Part shown: piece by piece, positions 18,136 through 26,131 of the stretch | Position numbering within the stretch: position 1 is the stretch's first letter | How the letters are laid out: each line of letters begins with the position of its first letter | Virus record (IMG/VR): IMGVR_UViG_3300033571_024544 | Location: 1 to 44,711 of that record | DNA length: 44,711 nucleotides | Reading direction: 5' to 3' (one strand) | DNA from: a virus | The notes under the pieces: generated by a model | The model's database searches: none | What the model was told of the DNA's origin: nothing | Seen by the model: only the letters and a program-made list of their open reading frames with translations | Made by a program: the position numbers and the translations under genes

Positions 18136-18288
18136 ATGAAAACATTTTATCTAAAAACAAAGACTTCTGATGAAGTTATTAAAAAAGGAAATTTTCCATC
18201 AAAGGACTTGGCAATTGAATATTTTGCAGAAATAAAACAAATGAGTATGGGTAAACTATTAGAGATATTTAGAGTTACTACTAAATAA
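18136..18288 (+). CDS. Small hypothetical protein (50 residues)
   Basis: This short gene encodes a 50-residue basic protein starting MKTFYLKTKTSDEVI and ending in a helical segment (LAIEYFAEIKQMSMGKLLEIF). It is supported by an ATATATA element exactly 4 nt before its ATG, an AT-rich codon use like its neighbours, and its tight fit between two genes. The function is not known. Confidence 0.55.
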   Translation: MKTFYLKTKTSDEVIKKGNFPSKDLAIEYFAEIKQMSMGKLLEIFRVTTK

Positions 18289-18289
18289 A

Positions 18290-18301
18290 TTTAATATATA
18301 G
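18290..18301 (+). promoter_or_regulatory. Late-type promoter candidate for the 178-residue gene, 4-nt spacing
   Basis: TTTAATATATAG followed by TTT and ATG at 18305. Confidence 0.5.
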
Positions 18302-18304
18302 TTT

Positions 18305-18841
18305 ATGAACTTAGAAAATCCTCAAATATCATATTTATTAATATCATCTAATAAGTTGGATGATATTATATCTGTATTATATTCAAGAGATTACCAAATA
18401 CTAGAAATGAAGAACTATGAATCAGGAGTATTTAATGATTCAATTTTGGCATATGGTACTATTGATAGTGATTCATTAAGAAGTGATATTATATTTTTAC
18501 TTGATAAGTTTGATGTTAAATCTGCTATTATAAAGTATAAAGGTGAGAATAAACCAAGAAGAATATCTAATACAGGTTCAGAAAAGATATTAGGAGTAAC
18601 TAAGTATAATGAAAATTGTGATAGTTCATATATTTACAAAGGAATGTCATTTTCATTTTTTGAAGAAAAAAGATATTGGATACCAAAACAAAAAGAAGAT
18701 TTTAGAGTTGGTATGATTGTTGAATACTTCAATAACAATCAATGGAATGAAAAGTTAGTTGAGAATCCTAATGAAGAATGGGATAGTATGTATAAACTAA
18801 TGTTAAAATATGATAAAATAAGAGTTCTATCAAGAAACTAA
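18305..18841 (+). CDS. Unknown protein (178 residues)
   Basis: No family is recognised. The first 85 residues look like an alpha/beta ferredoxin-type domain (SYLLISSNKLDDIISVLYSRDY). The C-terminal half is rich in aromatic and charged residues (EKRYWIPKQKEDFRVGMIVEYF) and could be an SH3-like barrel. A TTTAATATATAG element stands with exactly 4 nt before the ATG, and a bidirectional terminator lies just after the stop. The function is unknown. Confidence 0.65.
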   Translation: MNLENPQISYLLISSNKLDDIISVLYSRDYQILEMKNYESGVFNDSILAYGTIDSDSLRSDIIFLLDKFDVKSAIIKYKGENKPRRISNTGSEKILGVTKYNENCDSSYIYKGMSFSFFEEKRYWIPKQKEDFRVGMIVEYFNNNQWNEKLVENPNEEWDSMYKLMLKYDKIRVLSRN

Positions 18842-18863
18842 AAACCACTCAATGAGTGGTTTT
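18841..18863. terminator. Bidirectional terminator
   Basis: The stem AAAACCACTC / GAGTGGTTTT (18841-18850 with 18854-18863) lies between the convergent genes ending at 18841 and 18866, and suits both directions. Confidence 0.85.
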
Positions 18864-18865
18864 AT

Positions 18866-19627
18866 TTATTTTATCCAGAACCATTTCATGGTCTTTTCCC
18901 AAGATTGTGGTGTTTCTACCATATAATACATTGAATCATTAGGTTTTAATATAACATTAAGTCCTACTCCTGCTGTATTTTCAGTTCTCATAACAATTAT
19001 CTTATCAGGATCAATGAAAGGTGTTACTATAAGATTCATACCACCAAGTATAGATGTATTATTATCAATTATTTGTTCATAACCCTGAATATATTGTATA
19101 ACATTTTTACCAACTATAACAGTATTTGCAATACCTTTAGCACTTTCCATTGCAATAAAATTACTACACATTGTAATTTTTGTTAAAACTCTTCTTTTAA
19201 ATGATTCAAATGAATCTAAACCATTATAAGTTGGTATGGTAAGATTTAAAGTATTACCAGGTAACTTAGCAATTGAAGTAGGTACATTTTTAGTTAAACT
19301 TTCTAACTTATTAAATACTTCATATTCTAAATCTTTGAAAGATGTAAATTTCTGAGCTCTTGTATTTACTGTGAATAATTTTGGACTTATTGTTGGATAT
19401 GATCCAAACCCAGTGTTAGGTAAATTATTTCTATTTTCCCATTCAATTTCATCTTTTTCATCTAAAATGATGTCAATTGCTAATTCTCTGTTTTCTCTTT
19501 TTAACTCTCTGAGTTGAGCATCTTCATCTTCTGTAATCATATCTATATAACTTAGTGAGATTGATGGTAGATAAGGATTTTTAGTATCTTCTGTATAGTT
19601 ACAGATTTTTTCTATATTTGTTTTCAT
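18866..19627 (-). CDS. Virion-type protein with capsid-fold-like C-terminal half
   Basis: I choose the ATG at 19627 (MKTNIEKI), which overlaps the stop of the upstream glycosyltransferase (TAATG). The longer frame from 19675 would overlap it by 49 nt. The product has 253 residues. The last 120 (ANTVIVGKNVIQYI, LGGMNLIVTPFIDPDKIIV, then WEKTMKWFWIK) resemble the A-domain region of HK97-fold capsid proteins, where a Gly-Met-x-[IV] strand is followed by a P-[FY]-[IV]-x-P-D turn. It could be a capsid vertex or decoration protein, but this is a weak pattern match. It is the last gene of a minus-strand unit with three glycosyltransferases. Confidence 0.5.
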   Translation of the reverse strand: MKTNIEKICNYTEDTKNPYLPSISLSYIDMITEDEDAQLRELKRENRELAIDIILDEKDEIEWENRNNLPNTGFGSYPTISPKLFTVNTRAQKFTSFKDLEYEVFNKLESLTKNVPTSIAKLPGNTLNLTIPTYNGLDSFESFKRRVLTKITMCSNFIAMESAKGIANTVIVGKNVIQYIQGYEQIIDNNTSILGGMNLIVTPFIDPDKIIVMRTENTAGVGLNVILKPNDSMYYMVETPQSWEKTMKWFWIK

Positions 19628-20304
19628 TATACTTTTAATCTTTCTTCTAAAGCAAGTAATTTCCTTTTGTTCCAAGTTTCTTGATCAACTTGCCACTTTA
19701 AATGATATTGTTGGTCTGCTTGATCTGGTTGTCTTAATCCAGCTGAGTGATGAACATGTAGAAATTGAACTCCATCATGATATCCATTTATTATCATTCC
19801 TAAATCTTTACAATTTAAAAATAACTCACAATCTGAAAACATATGATTATATGCAGGATGATATATTACTTTATTTATTTTTTTCAAACAACCATAACTC
19901 ATAAGAGGTATTGTTATACAAGGATCAATCATATTTGAAGAATCTTCTAATTGATAACCATCTGGAACAAATAGACATCCATCTTGGTCTTTAAATTTAT
20001 TTACAAGATAAGTGTCCCAACTATCAGGTGGTAGAAAGTCATCTGATGCAAAAACTACAACATCTGAATCATTTTCACATTCTAAAGTTGAACTTAGTAT
20101 ATATGATGGATAACAAACTCCTATTTTATCTGTATTTACAACTTTTACCTCAACTGGATAGTCTTTTAAAAATTCTTTATGTTCTTCCCAGTTTACTGCA
20201 ACAATAGTTCTTATATTCTCTTTATTATCTGCCTTTTCCATCCACTTCTGATGAAAATTTTTAAATTGTGTTGGTCTAATAGTACACCAAAGTATAGTTA
20301 TCAT
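19627..20304 (-). CDS. Glycosyltransferase-like protein (GT-A type)
   Basis: This 225-residue protein has a GT-A-like start (MITILWCTIRPTQF) and a V-V-V-F-A-S-D-D-F-L-P-P strand (about 82-93), matching the D-x-D-type metal/nucleotide-sugar site. A late HVHHSAG motif may complete the site. Such enzymes transfer a sugar from a nucleotide donor. In phages the acceptors are usually modified DNA bases, virion proteins or host surface glycans, and here the acceptor is not known. It overlaps both neighbours by one base or TAATG, giving a coupled minus-strand operon. Confidence 0.65.
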   Translation of the reverse strand: MITILWCTIRPTQFKNFHQKWMEKADNKENIRTIVAVNWEEHKEFLKDYPVEVKVVNTDKIGVCYPSYILSSTLECENDSDVVVFASDDFLPPDSWDTYLVNKFKDQDGCLFVPDGYQLEDSSNMIDPCITIPLMSYGCLKKINKVIYHPAYNHMFSDCELFLNCKDLGMIINGYHDGVQFLHVHHSAGLRQPDQADQQYHLKWQVDQETWNKRKLLALEERLKV

Positions 20305-21068
20305 TATGTTATCTTTCTATTTTTATCTCCAATAAATGGTTTAACTGAATCAATATATTCTTTTAATTTATCCTTAGTTATACTTACATAGTTATTATAT
20401 ATCTGTAAATTTCTATAATACCATTGTTGTTCAGGTTGAACTTTGTTATGATATAAATGATAACAATTATTATCATTTTCTTTCCATTTCAAGAAGTGTT
20501 TTACTTTGATACTCATTGCATCATCTTCAGCACCCCAACCAAAGAACTCTTCTGGCCAACCCCCTATTCTTTCTAATGCTTCTTTAGTAAAAATAGTCAT
20601 TGCACCACACATTGGTAATTTTTGATGGTCTAACTCACCTCTACCAGGTCTTTGAATATTAAATATTTCATTACAATCCAATTTATTTTCATTTGGGTCT
20701 AAGTCAACTAATCTAATATGTGGTGAAACAAAGTCATAATTTTCTAATTCATCTATTGATGATAGTATGTGTTTGGTATCAATTAAGTTATCCGCATCTC
20801 CAAACACAATAGTATCAGTAGTTGCAGATTTCCAAGCAACATTTAAACTCCAAGATTTATTAAATGGTAGTGGGTTACTCATAAAAATATAATTTTCATT
20901 GGTTATTATATTTTTAGTAGGTAGTATAGGTTCTAAACCTTGTTCAATAACAATTACTTCACAATTCAAGTTTGAATCTTTTATATTTTTTAATACTTTT
21001 TCTAATGTAAGAGCTCTATCATCAGTATATTTAAAAGGTATTATATAAGTAAAATTAAAACTGGTCAT
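20304..21068 (-). CDS. Family 2-like glycosyltransferase with galactosyltransferase-type C-terminal domain
   Basis: This 254-residue protein has the GT2 order: YIIPFKY (8-14), a Rossmann-type VIVIEQG strand, V-F-G-D-A-D-N (about 88-94, the D-x-D motif) and G-G-W-P-E-E-F-F-G-W-G-A-E-D-D (about 168-182), the acceptor-side motif of the GT7/GT2 C-terminal domain. The set is complete, so the enzyme is probably active. It overlaps the upstream paralogue by 14 nt and the downstream GT gene by 1 nt. The acceptor is unknown; capsid or fibre glycosylation or host-surface change are possible. Confidence 0.8.
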   Translation of the reverse strand: MTSFNFTYIIPFKYTDDRALTLEKVLKNIKDSNLNCEVIVIEQGLEPILPTKNIITNENYIFMSNPLPFNKSWSLNVAWKSATTDTIVFGDADNLIDTKHILSSIDELENYDFVSPHIRLVDLDPNENKLDCNEIFNIQRPGRGELDHQKLPMCGAMTIFTKEALERIGGWPEEFFGWGAEDDAMSIKVKHFLKWKENDNNCYHLYHNKVQPEQQWYYRNLQIYNNYVSITKDKLKEYIDSVKPFIGDKNRKIT

Positions 21069-21792
21069 ATTTATTAATTTGTGAATTTTTTGGCATACTA
21101 AGATTTATTGATTTAATTAAATCTTCTTTAGATAGATTATTTAATGTTTGAAGTAGTTGTAGATTTCTTTGTTGTAAAACCATATTAGGCATTTCTCTAT
21201 TATAGTATAATTGATAACCTTTTTGGTCAAGCTCAGTCCAATTTAGAAATTGTTTTACTTTATTTGATAAAAATTCATCTTCACCATGTCCAATAAGTTC
21301 TTCATACCAGCCACCTATTTTTTGTATAGCATCTTTTCTGAAAATACAAAAACTCTCACATATTGATTTTTCTCTACCAAATCTATCAATATTTAAAATA
21401 TCTGGTAATTGTAAACCTGATTCATTTTGTTGAAGTTCAATTTGTTTTTTATAAGGACTAACCATATCATATTTTTCTATTAGTTTAAGTCCTTCAATAA
21501 ATTTATTAGGATCCATAATTATTCCTAAATCAGAAAATACTATTACATTTGATTTTGATAATTTTGTTCCAACATTAAATCCCCAGGCTTTATTATAGGG
21601 TTTATTTGATTTTAGGAAAACTTGTCTTGCTTTTAAAGGTAGGTGTGAAATTTTTGAGTGTGTATCTTGTTCAACAAGAATAACATCAACCCCTGCAAAT
21701 CCATTAATCCAGTCAAGAGTTCTTTTTAGATTATTGAATTTTTCTAAAGAATGTCTATACCCTATTATAAAGGTAAAAGTGTGTGTATTCAT
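21055..21792 (-). CDS. Family 2-like glycosyltransferase, paralogue with altered DxD
   Basis: This 245-residue protein is clearly related to the downstream enzyme in length, fold order and the late G-G-W-Y-E-E-L-I-G-H-G-E-D-E motif. At the metal site it has V-F-S-D-L-G in place of D-A-D-N, so one of the two acidic residues is missing and activity or metal use may differ. The two probably arose by tandem duplication. It is the first gene of the glycosyltransferase operon. I see no ATATATA-type element directly upstream; the short gene at 21832 lies 39 nt before it on the same strand. Confidence 0.75.
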   Translation of the reverse strand: MNTHTFTFIIGYRHSLEKFNNLKRTLDWINGFAGVDVILVEQDTHSKISHLPLKARQVFLKSNKPYNKAWGFNVGTKLSKSNVIVFSDLGIIMDPNKFIEGLKLIEKYDMVSPYKKQIELQQNESGLQLPDILNIDRFGREKSICESFCIFRKDAIQKIGGWYEELIGHGEDEFLSNKVKQFLNWTELDQKGYQLYYNREMPNMVLQQRNLQLLQTLNNLSKEDLIKSINLSMPKNSQINKYDQF

Positions 21793-21831
21793 TCATAATT
21801 AATTATTTTTTTAATTATATGAATAAAAAAC

Positions 21832-21984
21832 TTATTGTTTAGGAGTAATATACTCTTTTTGATTAATTATAGTTAACATTTGATTAGTTGATAATTCATT
21901 ATGATTCCAATTCATCTTCTTACAGAAGTTTAATAGAAACTTTTCTCTTAATAATGAAATGTTTTCTTTTTGTGATTTATCCAT
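21832..21984 (-). CDS. Small hypothetical protein (50 residues)
   Basis: A short minus-strand gene encodes a 50-residue protein starting MDKSQKENISLL and ending with LSTNQMLTIINQKEY and a short polar tail. The composition and the N-x-N-x-L-S-T-x-x-x-L pattern look like small phage proteins of unknown function. It lies just upstream of, and on the same strand as, the glycosyltransferase operon, and could be its first gene. Coding status rests on the intact frame and local codon use only. Confidence 0.5.
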   Translation of the reverse strand: MDKSQKENISLLREKFLLNFCKKMNWNHNELSTNQMLTIINQKEYITPKQ

Positions 21985-22015
21985 AATTTAATTTTTATTT
22001 TATATATAATTTTAT

Positions 22016-22023
22016 TATCTTTG
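22016..22023 (+). promoter_or_regulatory. Possible host-type (Bacteroidota) -7 element
   Basis: TATCTTTG matches the TAnnTTTG -7 consensus of Bacteroidota primary sigma factors. It lies 4 nt before the 2H phosphoesterase ATG. The expected -33 TTTG about 19 nt upstream is not perfect (a T-run). It could be an early promoter read by the host polymerase. Confidence 0.4.
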
Positions 22024-22027
22024 CAGT

Positions 22028-22606
22028 ATGGTATTTAAAGTAAGAGGTATATTAGATTTCAGTCCAGAGGACAAAACTAAGAAGCATGTTAGTCAAGCTT
22101 CTTGGAAGAAAGTTGCTATGATACGTACTAATTGTGAGTTAGATAGATACTATGCTTGGTTTTTGAAAAAAAGATTTAATCTTGAGTTAGTTAGAAACTT
22201 GAGAGGTACTCACGTTACTTTTATTAATGATAGAATGGATGCTAAAACATTCAACCAATTTGCTGAATTATTTACTGGTAAAGAAATTGACTTTTATGTT
22301 GAAACAGAACCAAGAAGTAATGGTGAACACTGGTGGTTAAGAGTTCATTGTCCGGAAGCTGAAAGTATCAGAGAAATAATGGGTTTATCAAGAGAACCAT
22401 TCTTTGGTATGCACTTAACATTAGGAAGAGCTGAAGAAAGATACCCAGAGGGTGTTGAAGAGAATAATAATTCAATTTTGAAAATTAAAAAAGATTACAT
22501 AGAACACTCTGAGTATATCTTAGAATGTTGTAAAAGACATGAATTAATTTCTAATGAACCAAGAAAACCATTAAGTGAATTAAAAATAGTAGAATGGAAC
22601 AAATAG
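22028..22606 (+). CDS. 2H phosphoesterase-like protein
   Basis: This 192-residue protein has two H-x-T motifs in the arrangement of the 2H superfamily: H62-V-T64 (RGTHVTFI) and H129-L-T131 (GMHLTLGR). 2H enzymes cleave cyclic phosphodiesters or 2'-5' linkages. Examples are the RNA ligase LigT/ThpR, tRNA-splicing cyclic phosphodiesterases and the phage anti-CBASS protein Acb1, which destroys cyclic nucleotide signals. Which substrate applies here is unknown. The spacing of 67 residues and the intervening W-W-L-R-V-H-C-P strand fit the fold. The gene starts a plus-strand run with the thymidylate synthase and has a possible host-type -7 element (TATCTTTG) close to its ATG. Confidence 0.65.
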   Translation: MVFKVRGILDFSPEDKTKKHVSQASWKKVAMIRTNCELDRYYAWFLKKRFNLELVRNLRGTHVTFINDRMDAKTFNQFAELFTGKEIDFYVETEPRSNGEHWWLRVHCPEAESIREIMGLSREPFFGMHLTLGRAEERYPEGVEENNNSILKIKKDYIEHSEYILECCKRHELISNEPRKPLSELKIVEWNK

Positions 22607-23085
22607 TAAATTATATAGAAAATACATATGAGTTTGAAATTGTACCTTGTTCAATTCCAGCTAGTGACTTTCAATACATAAAAAGAAACTTTTACATTTG
22701 GATAATGAATAGTGTGAGTAAGAAACTATTCTACTTTTTAAGAGATAAAGTTTCACCTATAAAGTTTTTAGAAGAAAGACCTGATGGTACTATTTGGTTG
22801 AGAAAAAGAATGTCTGATAATAAATTATGTGAAATTGAAGTTAAGACAATTTATCTATATGACCATAGTACACAAGTTAAACTACCAGATGGTAATTATT
22901 CATTTCCTACAGAATATCATAATTATTCAATAAGATTGGTAAATGATTATCTTTATGTACATAATCTTGATGAAATACAGATAGAAAAGTTAGATACTAT
23001 ATTAATAGATAAACATCTTTGTCAGATTCCTGAGTTGAAAGAGTTTAATAGAAATAAAAAACTTGAAAATATATTAAATAATTAA
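22594..23085 (+). CDS. Unknown protein (163 residues)
   Basis: No family is recognised. The protein is basic and mixed alpha/beta, with an aromatic-rich beginning (DFQYIKRNFYIWIMN) and a central beta-rich stretch (GTIWLRKRMSDNK). It overlaps the 2H phosphoesterase gene by 13 nt, so the two are probably translationally coupled and may act together. A 9-bp inverted repeat starts at its stop codon. Confidence 0.65.
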   Translation: MEQIVNYIENTYEFEIVPCSIPASDFQYIKRNFYIWIMNSVSKKLFYFLRDKVSPIKFLEERPDGTIWLRKRMSDNKLCEIEVKTIYLYDHSTQVKLPDGNYSFPTEYHNYSIRLVNDYLYVHNLDEIQIEKLDTILIDKHLCQIPELKEFNRNKKLENILNN

Positions 23086-23105
23086 TCATGATGTTACATG
23101 ATTAA
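23082..23105. repeat. 9-bp inverted repeat between the unknown gene and thyA
   Basis: TTAATCATG (23082-23090) and CATGATTAA (23097-23105) form a perfect inverted repeat with a 6-nt loop, beginning at the stop codon of the preceding gene. With no T-run it may be an operator or mRNA-end structure. Confidence 0.5.
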
Positions 23106-23117
23106 ACAAATCTATAG

Positions 23118-23157
23118 TTATTCATATAACAAGAAACTAATTTTGTTATATGAATAA
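23118..23157 (+). promoter_or_regulatory. Hairpin that includes the thymidylate synthase start codon
   Basis: A perfect 15-bp inverted repeat (23118-23132 with 23143-23157) has a 10-nt loop. The right arm contains the ATG at 23150-23152. In the mRNA the start codon would be paired, which would limit translation until the hairpin is melted or bound. There is no T-run after it, so it is not a usual terminator. The regulator is not known. Confidence 0.65.
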
Positions 23158-24256
23158 TAATGTAGATAAACAATACCTTGATTTTTTAAGACATATTCTT
23201 AAAAATGGTGTTAAAAAAATTGATAGAACAGGTACAGGAACAATATCTGTATTTGACTACTCTATGAGATTTAATATGAGTGAAGGATTCCCTTTACTTA
23301 CTTCCAAAAAAATGTTCACTAAAGCAGTTATCATAGAACTTATGTGGTTCTTGAAAGGTGATACCAATATCAAATACCTAGTTGATAATGGTTGTAATAT
23401 CTGGAATGGTGATGCTTATAAGGCATATGAGAGATATGTTTTCTCTACAGAAGAAAAAATAAGAAAAGAAAATTGGCAATGTGATTTTCAACCAATTGAG
23501 ATTATGACTAAAGAACAATTTGTTGATAATATGAGAAATGACCCTGAGTTTCATGAAAGATGGGGTGACTTAGGTCCTGTTTATGGTGCTCAATGGAGAA
23601 ATTGGGAAGGTGTTTCTGCTGGTATGGCAATTTCACGTGATATGGAATGGGGTTCTAATAATGTAGAAGAAGAGAAATATGGTATAGACCAAATTGCTAA
23701 TCTTATTAATGATCTTAGAACTGATCCAGACTCAAGAAGACTTATGGTTAATGCTTGGAATGTTTCAGAAATTGAAAATATGACTTTACCACCTTGTCAC
23801 TTTGGATTTCAATGTTATACTACAGAAATGACATTTGAACAAAGACTAGAACACTGGTGTAGTTCATTAGGTAAACACATTAGTTATGGTAATGACTTTG
23901 ATGAAAAGAAATTAGATGAATTGAATGTTCCAAAGAGAAAATTGGATTTGAAATGGTTTCAAAGGTCAGTTGATTCATTTTTGGGATTACCATTCAATAT
24001 TACATCTTATGCATTACTATTACATCTATTGGCAAGAGAAGTTAATATGGTTCCAAATGATTTAATATTTTCAGGTGGTGATTGTCATATATACCTTAAT
24101 CATGTTGATGTTGTTAAAAAACAATTAGAACAAGAAACATATAAGTTACCAAAATTAGAATTATCTAATAAATCAATTGATGATATAAAATATGAAGATT
24201 TTAATATAATTGGATATCAATCATCACCAACTCTTAAAGGTGAGTTGTCAAATTAA
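23150..24256 (+). CDS. thyA: Thymidylate synthase (folate-dependent, ThyA type)
   Basis: The enzyme makes dTMP from dUMP and methylene-tetrahydrofolate. All core motifs are visible: D-R-T-G-T-G (about 25-30), F-P-L-L-T-S-K-K (47-54), G-P-V-Y-G-A-Q-W-R (142-150), D-P-D-S-R-R (192-197), the catalytic L-P-P-C-H-F (Cys216), and F-L-G-L-P-F-N-I. At 368 residues it is about 100 longer than the E. coli enzyme (264). The extra sequence lies mainly at about 92-131, 152-180 and 228-265. No intron is seen. The start codon lies inside the right arm of a 15-bp hairpin, which suggests translational control. Confidence 0.95.
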   Translation: MNNNVDKQYLDFLRHILKNGVKKIDRTGTGTISVFDYSMRFNMSEGFPLLTSKKMFTKAVIIELMWFLKGDTNIKYLVDNGCNIWNGDAYKAYERYVFSTEEKIRKENWQCDFQPIEIMTKEQFVDNMRNDPEFHERWGDLGPVYGAQWRNWEGVSAGMAISRDMEWGSNNVEEEKYGIDQIANLINDLRTDPDSRRLMVNAWNVSEIENMTLPPCHFGFQCYTTEMTFEQRLEHWCSSLGKHISYGNDFDEKKLDELNVPKRKLDLKWFQRSVDSFLGLPFNITSYALLLHLLAREVNMVPNDLIFSGGDCHIYLNHVDVVKKQLEQETYKLPKLELSNKSIDDIKYEDFNIIGYQSSPTLKGELSN

Positions 24257-24272
24257 AAAATAAAATAATAAA

Positions 24273-24764
24273 ATGAGTAATTTAAGCACAATGAACTATT
24301 TAGATAGTATAGTTGAACAAATAAAAACTATTGATACTACTGACTTACCAGATAAAGTAAGTGATGAAGCAGTTAATACAATTATAGAAGAACAAAAAAC
24401 CTTCTTTTGGATAAGACTTTATATAAAAGATGAACAACCAAATATTGAAGTTGGTGATGATGTTACAATTCATTATACACCAAGTGGTGAAAAAATGACA
24501 ACAAAGTTTATCTGTTATGGTAAACAAGGTTTAGATAAAGATAATGGTGATATAGTAACCCATTATAATACAGAGGATGATAAAAAAGTTCTTTGTTTAA
24601 TGGTTGATGAAAAAACAGTTAACTTTAGTAAAGAAATTCCATTTATAAGAACTCTGTTCAAAACAGGTAGACACTTTGAATACCAATTAGTAAGAAGAGA
24701 TGAATTACAATTTATAATTGATAAAAATAATATTATTTTAGATTACTATGACACTTCTTTCTAA
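24273..24764 (+). CDS. Unknown protein (163 residues), SH3-like beta-rich
   Basis: No family is recognised with confidence. The middle (EVGDDVTIHYTPSGEKM) and the segment CLMVDEKTVNFSKEIPFIRTLF look like a small beta barrel, of the kind found in minor structural proteins of T4-like phages. It follows the thymidylate synthase by 16 nt and overlaps the next gene by 17 nt, so it is in the same unit. The function is unknown. Confidence 0.65.
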   Translation: MSNLSTMNYLDSIVEQIKTIDTTDLPDKVSDEAVNTIIEEQKTFFWIRLYIKDEQPNIEVGDDVTIHYTPSGEKMTTKFICYGKQGLDKDNGDIVTHYNTEDDKKVLCLMVDEKTVNFSKEIPFIRTLFKTGRHFEYQLVRRDELQFIIDKNNIILDYYDTSF

Positions 24765-25251
24765 AGAAATAGAAAAATACTTCAATCTTATTAAAGTTGA
24801 TAGTAATCCTGTTTCTTTCAATATAAGAGAAGTATTTAAAAATAATGGTAAAGTAGAATCTTCTATAAGAGAAGAGGTATATAATTTAGAAAAATATCAG
24901 TTAGACATAACTGATATTTCTTCTATTAAAACAATGTTATTTACCAACATGACATTATCTAATATCAAAGAGGTAAAAATATCTAAAAATACACTTATAA
25001 TGCTTTTTAGAGATAATAAGAAGATTATTTTGAAAGAACTAAAGGATATTTCATCAACTAATTTTATAATTACATCAACTGACATATTTAATAATTTTTT
25101 GACTGATATAGATTGTGAAGTAATTATAGATAATTCAGTTAATGATATTATTGTAGGAGAAAGAACAGATTTTTTATTAAGAGAAATATCATCAACAGAA
25201 ATAGAGTTTTATTTTGATAAAAGTAAGTTTAATTGTTTAATAATTAAGTAA
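24748..25251 (+). CDS. Unknown protein (167 residues)
   Basis: No family is recognised. The protein is rich in Ile, Asn, Asp and Lys, with alternating beta-strand-like segments (NTLIMLFRDNKKIIL) and several acidic patches. It is the last gene of the thymidylate synthase run and converges on the minus-strand gene at 25244 with an 8-nt overlap of the coding ends. No terminator hairpin is visible between them. Confidence 0.6.
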   Translation: MTLLSKEIEKYFNLIKVDSNPVSFNIREVFKNNGKVESSIREEVYNLEKYQLDITDISSIKTMLFTNMTLSNIKEVKISKNTLIMLFRDNKKIILKELKDISSTNFIITSTDIFNNFLTDIDCEVIIDNSVNDIIVGERTDFLLREISSTEIEFYFDKSKFNCLIIK

Positions 25252-25579
25252 TTTCAAATTCAAAAGTCTCAAAATCTCTATTACCATATTTTACACTAAC
25301 TTCAATACTATTTTTAGGATTAACAGAAGATGTTCCTAATAATTGACCAATTTTCATATCTCTGGTTTCTGTTGTATCATAAAAATTAACAACAATACGA
25401 TAATCAGTTATTAAACCTGTTTCATGTAATCTTTTTCTAATTTTACTTCCTATCCAAGATGAAACCTCATGAGAAAATGAATCTGATTTTCTATGTATGA
25501 AAAATTCCAATGATTTTCTACAAAAGAACTCTATAATATCTTTAATATAGGTTCTTTCAATTTCTGCTAACTCTTTCAT
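25244..25579 (-). CDS. Unknown small protein (111 residues)
   Basis: The protein has a helical N-terminal half (ERTYIKDIIEFFCRKSLEFF) and a beta-rich C-terminal half (DYRIVVNFYDTTETRDMKIG, then IEVSVKY). A tail or baseplate protein would be consistent with this arrangement, but I do not see a specific family. It is coupled to the upstream gene by a TAATG overlap. Confidence 0.6.
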   Translation of the reverse strand: MKELAEIERTYIKDIIEFFCRKSLEFFIHRKSDSFSHEVSSWIGSKIRKRLHETGLITDYRIVVNFYDTTETRDMKIGQLLGTSSVNPKNSIEVSVKYGNRDFETFEFEIT

Positions 25580-26040
25580 TAATTAATTCCTAATTTTCTT
25601 AATTTAATATCTCTTTTAATAGAATCATCTACAACAAGTTGTATTTCTTTTTTACTTACCCATTTATCTTTCATAAAATCAATAATACCTTGTTTCTTTT
25701 TAGGATCTCTTGCAATTCCATCAGTTGATGTAAAATCAACAGCTCTAACTTTTACTTTATCTTTTGATGTGTCTAAAACCTCAAGTTCATAAGTAACTTT
25801 GAAACTTTCTTCTTTGTCTGTTTTTGGATTATAACAAAGTCCATAGTCAGGATAAATAACTTTATCACCTGGCTCAATTAGCATAAGTTCTTCATTGAAC
25901 TTTTCCATTTCAGTATTTTTTGCTTTTATTTCAGTAAGTTCTTTTTTTAAAGATTCATTCTTTGAGTAGAATATATGTAATAGTATTATTAGGAAGAATA
26001 AACAACCTAATGAGACTAATAGAGCAATTTGTAATATCAT
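25579..26040 (-). CDS. Membrane-anchored protein with coiled coil
   Basis: This 153-residue protein has a strong N-terminal transmembrane helix (about 2-25), then a Lys/Glu-rich coiled coil (about 27-52), and a beta-rich soluble part (EPGDKVIYPDYGLCYNP onwards). The order could suit an inner-membrane protein with an exposed domain, such as a spanin-like or superinfection-control protein. No lipobox is seen after the helix and no family is recognised. It is the first gene of a two-gene minus-strand unit. Confidence 0.6.
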   Translation of the reverse strand: MILQIALLVSLGCLFFLIILLHIFYSKNESLKKELTEIKAKNTEMEKFNEELMLIEPGDKVIYPDYGLCYNPKTDKEESFKVTYELEVLDTSKDKVKVRAVDFTSTDGIARDPKKKQGIIDFMKDKWVSKKEIQLVVDDSIKRDIKLRKLGIN

Positions 26041-26131
26041 GATTTTTAGTTTCCTATTTTAGTATTTTTTAATAGTTTAGTTTAATAATTTTCTCAGTTT
26101 GACATTTCTGCACAAATTTAGTGAAAAAATA

